From positions 1-64,000 of the forward strand of contig NZ_JAAFZU010000008.1 in NCBI RefSeq assembly GCF_018263905.1: DNA of 64,000 nucleotides, given 5' to 3'. Of the stretch, positions 23,079 to 32,509 are shown in pieces. The notes beneath the pieces are model-generated. The model was not told the origin of the DNA. It ran no database searches and saw nothing but the letters and a program-made list of their open reading frames with translations. Numbering within the stretch: position 1 is the first letter of the stretch; the number at the start of each line of letters is the position of its first letter. The position numbers were made by a program, and so were the translations under genes. This DNA is from Loktanella sp. SALINAS62. GTDB lineage: Bacteria; Pseudomonadota; Alphaproteobacteria; Rhodobacterales; Rhodobacteraceae.

Positions 23079-24566
23079 GACTTTGGTTTTGAAGCCCGCG
23101 ACCAGTTTGTCGGTTGGCGCAATCGGGTAGTCGCCGGAAAAACACGCGTCACAATACTGCGGCGCGCTGGCGTTGCGGCCACCGGGTTCCCCGACCGCGC
23201 GATAAAGCCCGTCAATCGTGATGAATTTCAGTGAATCGACGCCCAGATGTGCCGTCATCTCTGCCTCTGTCATGCGGGCAGCCAGCAATTTTTCGCGCTC
23301 TGGCGTATCGACCCCGTAAAAGCATGGCCACATGGTCGGCGGAGAGGCGATGCGAAAGTGGACCTCTGCTGCGCCGGCTTCGAGGATCATTTCCTTGATC
23401 TTCTGGCTGGTGGTGCCGCGCACGACGCTGTCATCGACCAGAATCACGCGTTTCCCCCGGATCAGCGCGCGGTTCACATTCAGTTTCAGCCGAACGCCCA
23501 TGTTGCGGATCTGTTCGCTGGGTTCGATGAACGTGCGGCCCATGTACTGGTTCCGCACAATTCCCATCGCAAACGGAATGCCCGATTCCAGACTGTAGCC
23601 GATGGCGGCGGGGGTGCCGGAATCAGGGACCGGGCAGACCAGATCGGCATCGACTGGCGCTTCTTTCGCCAGTTCGCGGCCAATGGCTTCGCGTGTCTCA
23701 TACACCGACCGGCCGCCCAGCGACGAATCAGGGCGGCTGAAATAGACGTGTTCAAAGATGCAAAAGCGGGATTTCTGCGGACGGAACGGGAAATGGCTTT
23801 GCACCCCGTTTTCGGCACTGATCACGACCATTTCGCCCGGATCGATTTCGCGGATGAAATCCGCGCCGACAATGTCCAGCGCGCAGGTTTCAGACGCCAG
23901 CACCCAGCCATCGCCCAACTGCCCTAGCACCAGCGGGCGCACGCCCAGCGGATCGCGGCAGCCAACCAGTTTTGTGCGGGTCATGGCGACGACCGAAAAC
24001 GCACCTTCGACCTTGCGCAGCGCTTCTTCCATGCGGTCGGGGATGGTGCGGCCCATGCTGCGGGCCATCAGGTGAATGATGCATTCGCTGTCTGATGACG
24101 ACTGAAAGATCGAACCGCGTTCAATCAGTTCACGCCGCAGGGCGACGGCGTTCGTGATGTTGCCGTTATGCGCGATGGCCGCGCCGCCCATCGAAAATTC
24201 GCCAAAGAACGGCTGCACGTCACGGATCGCGGTCTGGCCTTTCGATCCGGCGGTGGAATAGCGCACATGCCCGATGCCGATGCCACCGGGCAGCAGTTCC
24301 AGCGTTTCGGCGCTGGTGAAATTGTCGCGCACCAGACCCATGCGGCGGGCCTGATTGAACCCGCTGGTGGTGTCATAGGTGACGATGCCGCCAGCTTCTT
24401 GTCCGCGGTGTTGCAGGGCATGCAGGCCAAGCGCGATAAAGTTCGATGCCTGCGACACCCCCACCACGCCGAAAACGCCGCATTCTTCACGCAGCTTGTC
24501 GTCGTCGGGATCAAACGGATGCGATGGCAGCGATTTAGCGGGGGCGGGCAGGATGGGATTGCGCAC
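23067..24566 (-). CDS. purF: Amidophosphoribosyltransferase
   Basis: 499 residues. It catalyses the first committed step of purine synthesis, transferring glutamine nitrogen to PRPP. The N-terminal nucleophile is Cys in EECGVFGVVG, after a short propeptide as in related enzymes. The PRPP-binding motif is RVILVDDSVVRGTTSQ. Length is typical. In many alphaproteobacteria it follows cvpA directly. Here an oppositely oriented transporter gene separates the two. Confidence 0.97.
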   Translation of the reverse strand: MRNPILPAPAKSLPSHPFDPDDDKLREECGVFGVVGVSQASNFIALGLHALQHRGQEAGGIVTYDTTSGFNQARRMGLVRDNFTSAETLELLPGGIGIGHVRYSTAGSKGQTAIRDVQPFFGEFSMGGAAIAHNGNITNAVALRRELIERGSIFQSSSDSECIIHLMARSMGRTIPDRMEEALRKVEGAFSVVAMTRTKLVGCRDPLGVRPLVLGQLGDGWVLASETCALDIVGADFIREIDPGEMVVISAENGVQSHFPFRPQKSRFCIFEHVYFSRPDSSLGGRSVYETREAIGRELAKEAPVDADLVCPVPDSGTPAAIGYSLESGIPFAMGIVRNQYMGRTFIEPSEQIRNMGVRLKLNVNRALIRGKRVILVDDSVVRGTTSQKIKEMILEAGAAEVHFRIASPPTMWPCFYGVDTPEREKLLAARMTEAEMTAHLGVDSLKFITIDGLYRAVGEPGGRNASAPQYCDACFSGDYPIAPTDKLVAGFKTKVAAE

Positions 24567-24784
24567 AAGCAGCTCCGGTTCCGGGGGCGATTGCGCCTGC
24601 GTCTACCCAATCCCGCAGGCAGAGTCACGTGGCTGTCACCGATACGAGGCCATGTAACAGTTTTATGTTCGCTTTCGACGCAGCAGGGCCGTGGCCAATG
24701 GGAACCAAATACAAAGTCACGTGTTAGTGAGCACCGCCGGTGCATCGCGCCGGCTATTTCCGCTTGTCCGAAAAGAAGTCTTCT

Positions 24785-25918
24785 ATGAAAGCATCCACCC
24801 ACCTTGAAGCGATCCGGCGCAGTGTAAACGTCATGATGCTGATATCGATCTTCGTGACCTGCTATTTTGCACGTGACCTGATCCTGCCGGTGCTTCTGGG
24901 TTTCCTGATCGCGCTGACACTGTCGCCGCTGTCGCGCGGGATGGCGCGCCTTGGCGTGCCGCATTGGGTGTCTGGTGTGGGGCTGATTTCAATCGTTGCG
25001 GTTTTAATTGCGCTGATCGTCTTTTTCGGTGCGGGCACCGTGGGCAACTGGATGTCAAGCGCGGATCAGATGGCGGCAGAGCTGCAATACAAGATGGGCG
25101 ATTTGTTCCGACAGCTTGAATCGGTCCGCGAGGCGGGCGAAAACGTCGCCGACATGGCCGATGGAGACGACGATCCCGGCACGCAAGAGGTGGTCGTGCA
25201 ACAGCCCACCATGCTGAACAGTGCATTTGACGCGCTTGGCACGCTTGGCACGACGGTCGCGGTGTCGCTGGTGTTGGCAGTATTTCTGCTGTCGTCGGGC
25301 AATTTGTTCTACATCAAGCTGGTGCAATCATTCGAAACCATGAGCGGCAAGAAACGCGCCTTGCAAATGGTTTACGATATTGAACGGCAGGTATCGAATT
25401 ATCTTTTGACGATTGCCCTGATCAACGCTGGGCTGGGACTGACCATCGGGATTGCCCTAACGCTGCTGGGGCTGCCCTATGGCTGGATCTGGGGGATCGT
25501 TGCGTTCCTGTTTAACTTTCTGCCCTATCTGGGTGCCGTGGCTGGCGTGGTGCTGGTCGGGGCTTTTTCCATCATCACGTTTGACGATATCGGCTTTGCG
25601 CTGCTGTCGCCCCTGATCTATTTCACCTGCACCACGATCGAAGGCAATTTTGTCACGCCGTCATTGCTGGGTCGATCACTCAAGATGAATACCGTGGCGG
25701 TGTTCCTGACCGTCGTGCTGTGGGCCTGGTTGTGGGGCATCCCCGGCGCACTCGTCGCGGTGCCGTTTCTGGTGGTGTTCAAGGTCGTCGCCGAAAACAT
25801 CGACAGCCTGTCGATCGTCAGCAACTTTCTGTCCGGGTCGACCGAAAAATCGGAAATGCGCGAACTGCGACAGGCCCCTGCCGCATTCGACGACACGGGG
25901 TCTGTTGCGGACGATTGA
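24785..25918 (+). CDS. AI-2E family (PerM-like) transporter
   Basis: 377 residues with about seven to eight membrane segments. N-terminal helices contain LILPVLLGFLIALTLSPL. A soluble coiled region (about 80-150) precedes the conserved C-terminal half with LLGLPYGWIWGIVAFLFNFLPYLGAVAG and EGNFVTPSLLGRSLKMN. The family exports autoinducer-2 or other small compounds, and some members are Na+/H+ antiporters. I chose ATG 24785 rather than 24740 because it follows a GAAAAGAAG purine-rich stretch and removes an unconserved extension. It is divergent from purF. Confidence 0.9.
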   Translation: MKASTHLEAIRRSVNVMMLISIFVTCYFARDLILPVLLGFLIALTLSPLSRGMARLGVPHWVSGVGLISIVAVLIALIVFFGAGTVGNWMSSADQMAAELQYKMGDLFRQLESVREAGENVADMADGDDDPGTQEVVVQQPTMLNSAFDALGTLGTTVAVSLVLAVFLLSSGNLFYIKLVQSFETMSGKKRALQMVYDIERQVSNYLLTIALINAGLGLTIGIALTLLGLPYGWIWGIVAFLFNFLPYLGAVAGVVLVGAFSIITFDDIGFALLSPLIYFTCTTIEGNFVTPSLLGRSLKMNTVAVFLTVVLWAWLWGIPGALVAVPFLVVFKVVAENIDSLSIVSNFLSGSTEKSEMRELRQAPAAFDDTGSVADD

Positions 25919-25930
25919 CCAATCGACTCG

Positions 25931-26506
25931 TTATTCGACGACGACGGGCGTTGCCGCGCCACATTCACCGACAAGCTGGCTGTATTGCATCGTGATCCAG
26001 CCCAGCGCGTCTTCGGGGTTGCGGTTTTCGAATGCGCCGCCGAACTGGTTGAAAATACGTGCGGACCGGCTGTCTTCGACCATGGCGATATCCTGTGCGG
26101 ACAGCACCGTCTGATACAAAAAGAATGCCACACCCACCAAAAGCATGCCGCGCAGAACGCCGAACAAAAACCCAAGTCCCTGATCCACGCCGTTCAGCGC
26201 CGACCGCTGGACGACACTGGAAAACAGCGGCGTAAAGATCGACACGATCACCAGCGCCACGGCAAAGACTACACCAAAGGCCGCGATGATCGACAATTCG
26301 CAGCTATCGCCGATGAAATCGCCCAGCACCGGAATCTGACGGACCAGCGGTTCAGCCTGATCGGCAAAGATAAACGCAAGGATTGTGGCGCCGATCCAGC
26401 CTGCGATCGCCATCGCCTCGCGCACCAGGCCGCGGGAATAGGCCAGCAGGGCCGATATCACGATGGTGGCGGCCACGATGCCGTCGATGATGGTAAAGCC
26501 GTCCAT
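25931..26506 (-). CDS. cvpA: CvpA family membrane protein
   Basis: 191 residues with four N-terminal membrane segments (IIDGIVAATIVISALLAYSRG and following) and a hydrophilic tail. CvpA proteins are conserved, often next to purF, and linked to colicin V production and envelope stress. It follows radA by 28 bases on the same strand, so radA-cvpA form an operon. It converges with the AI-2E transporter gene. Confidence 0.92.
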   Translation of the reverse strand: MDGFTIIDGIVAATIVISALLAYSRGLVREAMAIAGWIGATILAFIFADQAEPLVRQIPVLGDFIGDSCELSIIAAFGVVFAVALVIVSIFTPLFSSVVQRSALNGVDQGLGFLFGVLRGMLLVGVAFFLYQTVLSAQDIAMVEDSRSARIFNQFGGAFENRNPEDALGWITMQYSQLVGECGAATPVVVE

Positions 26507-26534
26507 TTAGCGTCCCCCGCCGGTCCGGTGCGAC

Positions 26535-27899
26535 CTAGCGGGCGCCAAAGACCTGTTCAACGAAACCGGCCAAGTCCTGCATTTCGCGCAGATCCAGCCC
26601 GGCGCCTTGCGTACCCTTGGGCGCGCGCGGCATGATCGCCGAGGTAAAACCAAGTTTCTGCGCCTCTTTCAATCTATTTTCGGTCTGGATCACGGGCCGC
26701 AACGCGCCGGACAGACTTATTTCACCGAAAATGACGGCTTCTTTTGGCAATGCGGCGTCTTCACGGGCCGACACAAGCGCTGCGGCGACCGCCAGATCGG
26801 CGGCGGGTTCGTTGATCCGCAGACCGCCTGCGACGTTCAAATAGACGTCCAAGCCGGTGAATGGCACATCGCAGCGCGATTCAAGCACGGCCATGATCAT
26901 CGCCAGTCGCCCACCATCCCAGCCGACCACGGACCGGCGCGGCTGGCTGTGGGGTGACGGTGCGACAAGTGCCTGAATTTCGCACAAAACAGGCCGCGTG
27001 CCTTCGATGCCCGCAAAAACGACCGACCCCGGCGCAGGCTCGCCCCGTTCCGACAAGAAAAGGGCAGAGGGATTCTTGACCTCTGCCAGACCCCTGCCTG
27101 TCATTTCGAACACGCCGATTTCGTCGGCGGGACCGAAACGGTTTTTGACAGACCGCAGGATGCGGAACTGGTGGCCGCGTTCGCCTTCGAAATAAAGCAC
27201 GGTGTCGACCATGTGTTCGACGACACGGGGGCCGGCGATCGCGCCTTCTTTGGTGACGTGACCCACCATGATGACCGACATGCCGCGCTTTTTGGCAAAA
27301 CTGGTCAGGTCATGGGCGCAGGACCGGACCTGACTGACGCTGCCCGGCGCGCTTTCGACGCTGTCGGACCACATGGTCTGGATCGAATCGATCACGCACA
27401 GGTCCGGTGTGTCGTTGTCCAAGGTCGTCATGATATCGCGCAGGTTGGTTTCGGCGGCCAATTGTACGGGGGATTTTTCCAGACCCAGACGCCGCGCGCG
27501 CATTTGCACCTGCGCATTCGATTCTTCGCCCGAGATATAGACGACACGCAAGCCGTTACGCGCAAAACGTGCCGCCGCTTGCAGCAACAGTGTGGATTTG
27601 CCGATGCCGGGATCGCCACCCACCAGCAGGGCCGACCCTTTTGTCAGGCCGCCCCCCAGCACGCGATCAAGTTCGGTGACCCCCGATTGCGTGCGTGGCG
27701 GTTCGGCTTCCTGCGTGGCCAGATCGGTCAGCGGAATGGATTTGCCACGCTGTTTGCCCAGCCCGTGCTTTTTCGGGCCAGAGGTCAGGCCTGCGTCCTC
27801 GACAATGCTGTTCCACGCACCGCAGGCGTCGCACCGCCCCGACCATTTTGCCGTGCTTGCGCCACAGGCGGTGCAGTTGAATGTCAGATCCTTTGCCAT
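26535..27899 (-). CDS. radA: DNA repair protein RadA
   Basis: 454 residues. An N-terminal zinc ribbon (FNCTACGASTAKWSGRCDACG) leads to a RecA-like ATPase with Walker A GGDPGIGKSTLL, the RadA-specific KNRFG motif, and a C-terminal Lon-protease-like domain (DVYLNVAGGLRI). It drives branch migration in recombination. ATG 27899 is chosen because it starts at MAKDLTFNC. The frame reaches 27917 without added conservation. Confidence 0.96.
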   Translation of the reverse strand: MAKDLTFNCTACGASTAKWSGRCDACGAWNSIVEDAGLTSGPKKHGLGKQRGKSIPLTDLATQEAEPPRTQSGVTELDRVLGGGLTKGSALLVGGDPGIGKSTLLLQAAARFARNGLRVVYISGEESNAQVQMRARRLGLEKSPVQLAAETNLRDIMTTLDNDTPDLCVIDSIQTMWSDSVESAPGSVSQVRSCAHDLTSFAKKRGMSVIMVGHVTKEGAIAGPRVVEHMVDTVLYFEGERGHQFRILRSVKNRFGPADEIGVFEMTGRGLAEVKNPSALFLSERGEPAPGSVVFAGIEGTRPVLCEIQALVAPSPHSQPRRSVVGWDGGRLAMIMAVLESRCDVPFTGLDVYLNVAGGLRINEPAADLAVAAALVSAREDAALPKEAVIFGEISLSGALRPVIQTENRLKEAQKLGFTSAIMPRAPKGTQGAGLDLREMQDLAGFVEQVFGAR

Positions 27900-27975
27900 G
27901 TTCACCTTTTGCCCCAAAGCGGCGTCGCTGGCAACGCTACAATGTCAGGGCAGGCAGGGTCAGGGCAGGCAGGCG

Positions 27976-28767
27976 TTATTCTGCGGCGGGTTTCTGGGCA
28001 AGTGGGACAATATTGCTGACATGGCCCGCGCTGTCGCCATCGTCACGGTCAAGCGACGTGTCATGTTCAAGGGCGTAGCCCAGCAACGGCAGAACATTCT
28101 GCAGGGATTCGTCCAGATGCGCCAATTGGCTGGCCACGCGGGATTCTTCCATTTCGACCTGCGCGGACCAACTGCGGATTTGTTCGCAGATGTGCAACGC
28201 TTCAAGGATTTGTTCCTGCTGGTCTTCGGCTTCTTTCTGACGGGCGGTCAGAAATGCCTTGGCGCGGGCGATGCGTTCTTCGGAATACACTTCTGCCAGA
28301 TGCCGCGATGTCTGTCCCATCTGCGCTGCGACTTCCAGCACTTGGGGTTCCAGTCGCGTCAGATCAGGATGGTCCCGCAGATAGGCAAGCCGTTCGCGCA
28401 CGGCGTCGAATTCGGAACTTAGGGTAAAGACGCCCTTGCGATCTGCGTGGTGCACCTCGTTATAGGCGATTTTGACGTCATCCATGCTGATCTGAAAATC
28501 GCGGTGGCTGCGTTCAAGCTGCAGCAAACGCGCGTTGGTCGGCAGAAAAAATGCCATCGCCACCAAAATGGCGGTCACTGCGATCTGCAACCACAAGCCG
28601 GCCTGCGGATAGGCAACCCCGCCGATTGTCGCATCGATTGCCAACCAGCCCGCAAAACCCAGCGCGCTCATCATGGTAAAGGTGACGGCGGCCACGGCAA
28701 CGACGGCGACAACGAACAAAGAAACGGCGTGCAATGTCTGAACAACAAGGCGAATCGAAAGCGACAT
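27976..28767 (-). CDS. Conserved membrane protein with coiled coil
   Basis: 263 residues. Two membrane helices near the N-terminus (residues 10-40 and 55-75) are followed by a long charged helical region (about 80-240) with heptad-like spacing, and by a short tail. No enzymatic motif is seen. Similar proteins occur beside radA in Roseobacter genomes, but I know of no function. The gene precedes radA by 77 bases on the same strand. Confidence 0.7.
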   Translation of the reverse strand: MSLSIRLVVQTLHAVSLFVVAVVAVAAVTFTMMSALGFAGWLAIDATIGGVAYPQAGLWLQIAVTAILVAMAFFLPTNARLLQLERSHRDFQISMDDVKIAYNEVHHADRKGVFTLSSEFDAVRERLAYLRDHPDLTRLEPQVLEVAAQMGQTSRHLAEVYSEERIARAKAFLTARQKEAEDQQEQILEALHICEQIRSWSAQVEMEESRVASQLAHLDESLQNVLPLLGYALEHDTSLDRDDGDSAGHVSNIVPLAQKPAAE

Positions 28768-29090
28768 CTGACTGTTTCCCGTAAAGACAACTCAATGCTA
28801 AACGACAAATTAAGCTATAGAGTTCCGCCAATCCTATGGTTCTTCGCGCAAGACTTCGCCGATTGTTTCCGTCTGTGGAACAATTTGGCTGTAACTGTTT
28901 CGGTTGCCCTGAAAGTCGCGCTGAACAAGCGACGGAACACTGAATGGTTTCAAGGCCATAGGCGAAAATTTGCCAACGACCGATCATCTGTGGATAGATT
29001 TGAACGGCGTCGAAAATTTTTTCGTGATTTGCGCCAAAAACGGCAAGGTATCGCTACCGCATCCGCAAATTTCCGCCGCCCAATACCAGA
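28768..29090. other. Intergenic region without recognised elements
   Basis: Some 320 bases between the coiled-coil membrane protein gene and alr. Open frames crossing it are antisense or unsupported. It presumably contains the minus-strand promoter of the 28767 gene, but no clear motif is visible. Confidence 0.4.
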
Positions 29091-30146
29091 TCAGCCGCCG
29101 AATCGACTGGCTTCACCGGCATAGCGCCGTGTGTATCGTGCGCCCAGGCCGGTCAGAATTTCGTATCCGATGGTGCCTGCAGCGCGCGCCAGATCGTCAA
29201 CCGTCTGTTCGGGGGACAGTAATGCCAACGACGCAGGATCGTCGCGCAAATCGGTGATATCGACAGTAATCAGGTCCATCGACACGCGCCCGACCAAGGG
29301 GCAGGGTCTGTTTCCGGCCCAAAGCGATGCACGGTTCGACGCGCTGCGCAGCAAACCGTCGGCATAGCCTGCCGACAGCGTGGCCAGCCGTGTCGGGCGT
29401 TCGGCCTGCCAGCTGTTGCCATATCCCACGACCTCGCCTTCGGTCAGGTCGCGGATCTGCACGACGGGCAGATCCAGACGTGCGACGGGGCGCGCGCCCT
29501 GAAACGGCAGGCCGCCATACAGGCCGATGCCGGGGCGGCATTCGTCAAAATGGTAATCCGCCCCCAGCAACATGCCGCCCGTTGCCGCCAGACTGCGCGG
29601 CGTGGTGATCCCGTCGGTCATCTGGTGAAAGACGTCCAGCTGATAGGGGTTCATCGGGTGGTCAGCTTCGTCGGCACAGGCCATGTGACTCATGACGATG
29701 ACGGGTTTGCGGCGCAGGGCAGGTTCCGCAACCTTGGCCCAGTCATCCCATTCCAGACCCAACCGATTCATGCCTGTGTCCAGTTGCAGACCAAAGGGAT
29801 GGTCGGGCAGCTCCTGAAAATGACGGTCGATCTGATCGATACTGCTTAGGATCGGGGTCAGGTTGTGGTCGGCCAGAAGTTTTGTGTCGCCTTTCATGTG
29901 CCCGGTCAGCACGCGGATCTGCGCCCGTTCACCCAGGGCGTCACGCACGACAGCGCCTTCTTCGGCCACAGCCACGTAGAAAATGCGCGCGCCCTGCTTT
30001 GCCAAAGCCGCGGCAACGCGGCCTGCACCCAAGCCATATCCGTCAGCCTTGATCACGGCTGCAGTTTCGCAAGATGTCAGCGCATTCAGGCTGCGCCAGT
30101 TTGCGGCGATCGCGCCAAGGTCGATGGTCAGGTGTCCGGTGCTCAT
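29091..30146 (-). CDS. alr: Alanine racemase
   Basis: 351 residues. A PLP enzyme supplying D-alanine for peptidoglycan. The PLP lysine lies in [14 protein letters not shown], and the second catalytic Tyr lies in [13 protein letters not shown]. Family length is typical (about 350-370). It follows the periplasmic-protease gene by about 50 bases on the same strand, probably in one transcript with the two genes upstream. Confidence 0.95.
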   Translation of the reverse strand: MSTGHLTIDLGAIAANWRSLNALTSCETAAVIKADGYGLGAGRVAAALAKQGARIFYVAVAEEGAVVRDALGERAQIRVLTGHMKGDTKLLADHNLTPILSSIDQIDRHFQELPDHPFGLQLDTGMNRLGLEWDDWAKVAEPALRRKPVIVMSHMACADEADHPMNPYQLDVFHQMTDGITTPRSLAATGGMLLGADYHFDECRPGIGLYGGLPFQGARPVARLDLPVVQIRDLTEGEVVGYGNSWQAERPTRLATLSAGYADGLLRSASNRASLWAGNRPCPLVGRVSMDLITVDITDLRDDPASLALLSPEQTVDDLARAAGTIGYEILTGLGARYTRRYAGEASRFGG

Positions 30147-30198
30147 GGCGCATCTTGTGCCACTGTTTCACGGGCTGGGCAATCGGTGTGCTGCCGGG

Positions 30199-30978
30199 CT
30201 ATTGCGGCGCCGTGGTGACGCGGTAACGTTCCATTTCTGCGGGTGTCAGCAGATAGATCTCATCGGGTGGCGTGACCAGGGCGTGCTGCATCACCAGCGG
30301 ATCGATTCCCATGTCTTGCAAAAAGGTCATGACCTCTCCCTGACCGCGCTGGATATCCTCGACCGCCAGAAATGCGGGCAGGGCAACGTTTTCGCCAAAG
30401 TAGTGCTGGTGCACACCGACCAGTGCGCCGTCTTCGACCGTGCGACTGGTGCCCGCGGCCAGAATGTAGGGGCAGGCGGACAGGCAGATATCGGTGGCCG
30501 TCATGCGCGTGCCGATACCCGCGTCACGCAGCGCGCGCCCGATTGCCAATGCATCACCGACCGATCCGCCGGGGCTGTTCAGAAACGCCTGTTCCGGTGC
30601 AGGGTCGATCCGTTCCAGAAAATCCACAAATCGCACAGCATCGCCCGGTGCGATGGAGCCTGTCAGGGTCATGACAGGTGCGCCGTCCCAGACGGTATCG
30701 ACGAAATCCAGCCGGGACGGCATGTCGTTCGTCGCTGGAATGGGCCGGGTGCCGGGACGCGGTTCGCGGGGTGTCACGCGGTCAGGCGTGTAACGGCGGG
30801 TCTGGTCGCCCGGTCCCAGTGGTTGCGTCAGCGCAGGGGCGTTCGATGGCGTGGCAATCTGCGGCAGGATACGGGCCAGATCAGAACTAAGCATCATGCC
30901 GGCGAACACGACCTGCAACACCAGTATCCAGACCAGCCAACGCCGCGTGCCATGCGGTTTTGCCTGTGGTGTGGTCAT
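30199..30978 (-). CDS. ClpP-like membrane-anchored/periplasmic protein (COG3904 type)
   Basis: 259 residues. One N-terminal membrane helix (WLVWILVLQVVFAGMML) and a Pro-rich linker lead to a crotonase/ClpP-like domain with FLNSPGGSVGDALAIG, a potential nucleophile in CLSACPYILAAG and His in VGVHQHYFG. This is the COG3904 pattern of predicted periplasmic serine proteases. Substrate and activity are unproven. It overlaps the preceding gene by 4 bases. Confidence 0.8.
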   Translation of the reverse strand: MTTPQAKPHGTRRWLVWILVLQVVFAGMMLSSDLARILPQIATPSNAPALTQPLGPGDQTRRYTPDRVTPREPRPGTRPIPATNDMPSRLDFVDTVWDGAPVMTLTGSIAPGDAVRFVDFLERIDPAPEQAFLNSPGGSVGDALAIGRALRDAGIGTRMTATDICLSACPYILAAGTSRTVEDGALVGVHQHYFGENVALPAFLAVEDIQRGQGEVMTFLQDMGIDPLVMQHALVTPPDEIYLLTPAEMERYRVTTAPQ

Positions 30979-32258
30979 TCGGCGGGGTCCGGCACGGGTG
31001 GTCTGGCGGGGCTTTCGCTGGGCGGGGTCCGGTCCAGAGAGGTATCCATGTCTCGCAGCGCTGAAATCGCGGCGCGCAACTCTGCCAGCGTCATGCTGTC
31101 TTCGGTCGCACTGCCTTCACGGCCATGGCGGATCGCGGCCTGGGTCACGGCCAAAATCAGCACCAGCACGGCCGGCAAAAGGTCGATAGCGATTGCCCCT
31201 GCCCAGCTCGGCACGAAATTACCCGCATATAAAATGACGGCATCCGCCGCAGAAATCGGGGTATAGCTGATGTCGGCAGGGGGCGTCATGTTCAGAACGT
31301 CCTGCGCCGCCGCTTGCAGTGTTTCCGCCCGCTGGCGCAGCACGGTCAAAACGGATTCGATGGTCGCCTGTTGTCCCTGTCGCGTGTCGGCGTTGCTGCC
31401 GTCCAGTTGTGGCAGAACGACCGCGTCGGCCAGATCTGTGGCCGCGCGGCTGACCAACGGGGCAACAGAAAGCTGGCGCAATTGCGTGATGACGTTTGCC
31501 AGACGCACGGCCTCTTCTGAAAAAGGCACGGAACGTGCCTCGACCGGGCCTTGTTCGACGGTCAGTGCGCGCATCCGGCTCAGGATGGCGTTCCCTTCGA
31601 CAAAGGCCTGTTCGACCAGCGGCTGCTGCGCCGTAATCTGCGCTTCGAGGGCGGTCAGCTCGTCGGATTTCTGGCGCAGCAGGCGGAAAACGGCACCCTG
31701 ACCGGCAAAACCTGACAGTTGCCCGGTGGCTTCCTGTTCGGACAGATCGTCAAATGACTGACGGACGCGGGCAACGTCACGCGCCAGTGATTGGGCGGAT
31801 TGCGTAATCTCGTCCGCCCGTTCCAGTGCGGTCTGATAGTCCTGCACCGTTTCGGCCAGATGCTGTTCCACAGCCGCTGCACCCGCCAGTGCCGCCGCAT
31901 TCAGCCAGGACGACATGGCCACGATCGCAAGCGACCCCAGCGCCATCGACAACATCAGCCCGATCCGCGCGGCGCCGGTCCGTACAGCGGGCAGCAGGCG
32001 CATCATGTAGGACCAGAACACAAAAATGCCGACCGACACGGCGACGGAATAGGCAAGGGCTGCAAAAACCGACAGCGCCCCGTTGTCATCCAGCAGGGAC
32101 AACACGCCCAGATAAGTGTAGATGCCGGATGCGACGGCCAGTACACCCAGCGCGGTGCCTGTGATGCTGTCCAGCCAGTCGACATGGGATTGCAGGTCGC
32201 GGGCGTTGCGGATGCCGCGCGCCTGTGCGCGTGACAGGCGGGGGTCGTCGTCGGGCAT
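30975..32258 (-). CDS. Conserved multi-pass membrane protein
   Basis: 427 residues with four or five membrane helices: three to four in the first 130 residues and one near 375-395. A long helical, probably periplasmic or cytoplasmic coiled segment (about 140-360) lies between them, and the tail is Pro-rich. No catalytic motif is visible. It is translationally coupled (4-base overlap) to the ClpP-like gene, suggesting a common envelope function. I do not recognise the family. Confidence 0.7.
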   Translation of the reverse strand: MPDDDPRLSRAQARGIRNARDLQSHVDWLDSITGTALGVLAVASGIYTYLGVLSLLDDNGALSVFAALAYSVAVSVGIFVFWSYMMRLLPAVRTGAARIGLMLSMALGSLAIVAMSSWLNAAALAGAAAVEQHLAETVQDYQTALERADEITQSAQSLARDVARVRQSFDDLSEQEATGQLSGFAGQGAVFRLLRQKSDELTALEAQITAQQPLVEQAFVEGNAILSRMRALTVEQGPVEARSVPFSEEAVRLANVITQLRQLSVAPLVSRAATDLADAVVLPQLDGSNADTRQGQQATIESVLTVLRQRAETLQAAAQDVLNMTPPADISYTPISAADAVILYAGNFVPSWAGAIAIDLLPAVLVLILAVTQAAIRHGREGSATEDSMTLAELRAAISALRDMDTSLDRTPPSESPARPPVPDPAE

Positions 32259-32509
32259 CGGGTCGCTCCTGCTGGTTCAGATCAAGATAGGCAGCGGGGT
32301 CAGGGATGCAACTGACATGGGCGTAGGGGACTGTTTTGGGTGATGACTATGTAACCGTCATTTCGCGAAGTTTTATCGGTTCGCTTTGGGGTGTTATTCG
32401 AAAACGGAAGATTGGGGCTCTCGCTCTTAAGCGCTACAATAGTACGCCCTGCGCTTAACGGGAAAGCATGACGAGATCGCGCTGGCCGCGCAGCGCCACC
32501 GGCCGGATA

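Noticed and set aside
29983-31266. 427-residue open frame on the plus strand
   Set aside because: Antisense to alr and the ClpP-like gene, both with conserved motifs on the minus strand.
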